Assembly (NCBI GenBank): GCA_036897625.1
Contig: JAYMTA010000189.1
Coordinates: forward strand, 1-35,615
Length of the DNA stretch: 35,615 nucleotides
Direction of reading: 5' to 3'
Source: Pelargonium cotyledonis
Lineage: Eukaryota; Streptophyta; Magnoliopsida; Geraniales; Geraniaceae
Shown here in pieces: positions 35,040 through 35,615 of this stretch (within the stretch, counting starts at the first letter, position 1; each line of letters starts with the position of its first letter). The notes below the pieces were generated by a model that saw only the letters and a program-made list of their open reading frames with translations, made no database searches and was not told the DNA's origin. The translations under genes and the position numbers were made by a program.

Positions 35040-35615
35040 TGATTCCAATTTCACGGTCTATTTGTATTTACCTAATTCGCGAACCCGGCTTAAAGGGAAA
35101 TGAGATGGTACACATGTTTTATTACTTTTATATGAGTTATTAATAATTTTATTTTACTTTCTTTCAAAGGAATAAACTATTTTATTACAAATCATATACT
35201 AAATACAAAACATCGACACAATCGTGTTTGCTGGGCGGTTAACATACAAAACTTCGACGCAATTAAAACTAAACATAATTTTCCAACAATCTATAATAAC
35301 CGAACTACCAATGATAAGTTACTTTAAATTTGTTGTCACGTATGTTCAAAAATAAAATATAATTATATAAAAACTATTTTTTTTACTTCTTATTTTCCTT
35401 AAAATAAAAAAAAGACACCCAACACACCCATACTTACATTTTTTAAAACTATGGTACTAATTTCCGTTTAACACGTCTTTAAGAATAAGTTAGAATTTTT
35501 GTGACTAAATCTCGAATGAGAATTATTCGTTTGAGCGAGATTGAACGATTTAAAGTTGTCATTTATGAGTTCACATACCCACTTAAAACACTTTTATCAT
35601 ATTATTCATATATAT
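35040..35615. other. AT-rich upstream flank of the plastid-protein gene
   Basis: No open frame or RNA gene was recognised. A short direct repeat, 'atacaaaac(a/t)tcgac(a/g)caat', occurs near 35203 and 35244. Confidence 0.5.

Noticed and set aside
1-35615. tRNA or rRNA genes, CRISPR arrays, bacterial-type operators or viral insertions
   Set aside because: No cloverleaf boxes, spaced identical repeats or viral protein motifs were seen on either strand by eye.

Overview
The window is nuclear DNA of a flowering plant, most likely a eudicot. It is AT-rich. The genes are broken by many short GT-AG introns, the spacers hold microsatellites and a Stowaway-type MITE, and every recognisable protein belongs to a family known from plant genomes. 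I cannot name the species. All exon structures were built by hand from reading frame, splice-site consensus and remembered family architecture. Codon phase closes across every junction of the four intact genes.

Layout. 1-3548: AT-rich spacer, no gene seen. 3549-9509 (minus): intact SUD1/DOA10-type membrane E3 ubiquitin ligase (copy A), 9 firm coding exons plus a candidate 33-nt micro-exon, 965 or 976 aa. 10179-16018 (minus): tandem copy of the same gene (copy B), a pseudogene with at least six disabling changes and a shortened promoter. The duplicated block is about 6.2-6.3 kb (roughly 3448-9772 and 10069-16235), with about 0.3 kb of unrelated DNA between. 17874-22974 (minus): OTU-family deubiquitinase with UBA-like and SEC-C segments, 11 exons, 377 aa. 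23000-26600: AT-rich spacer with an imperfect tandem repeat. 27325-31433 (plus): filament-like plant protein, FPP7 type, 5 coding exons, 1032 aa, with an untranslated leader exon upstream. 31977-35022 (minus): conserved protein with a plastid-transit-like N-terminus, 11 exons, 349 aa, possibly the chloroplast ATPase biogenesis factor PAB.

The genes are ordinary single plant genes, not an operon. An E3 ligase and a deubiquitinase lie close together, but nothing in the sequence shows that this is more than chance. The most informative part is the duplicated pair. The copies share intron positions, a MITE insertion and a possible hidden micro-exon, yet one is open and the other is decaying from both promoter and coding lesions. 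Other points worth checking are an AUG-stop mini-uORF in the FPP leader and a GC-AG intron in the plastid-protein gene. I found no convincing undescribed system, no RNA gene and no CRISPR array.
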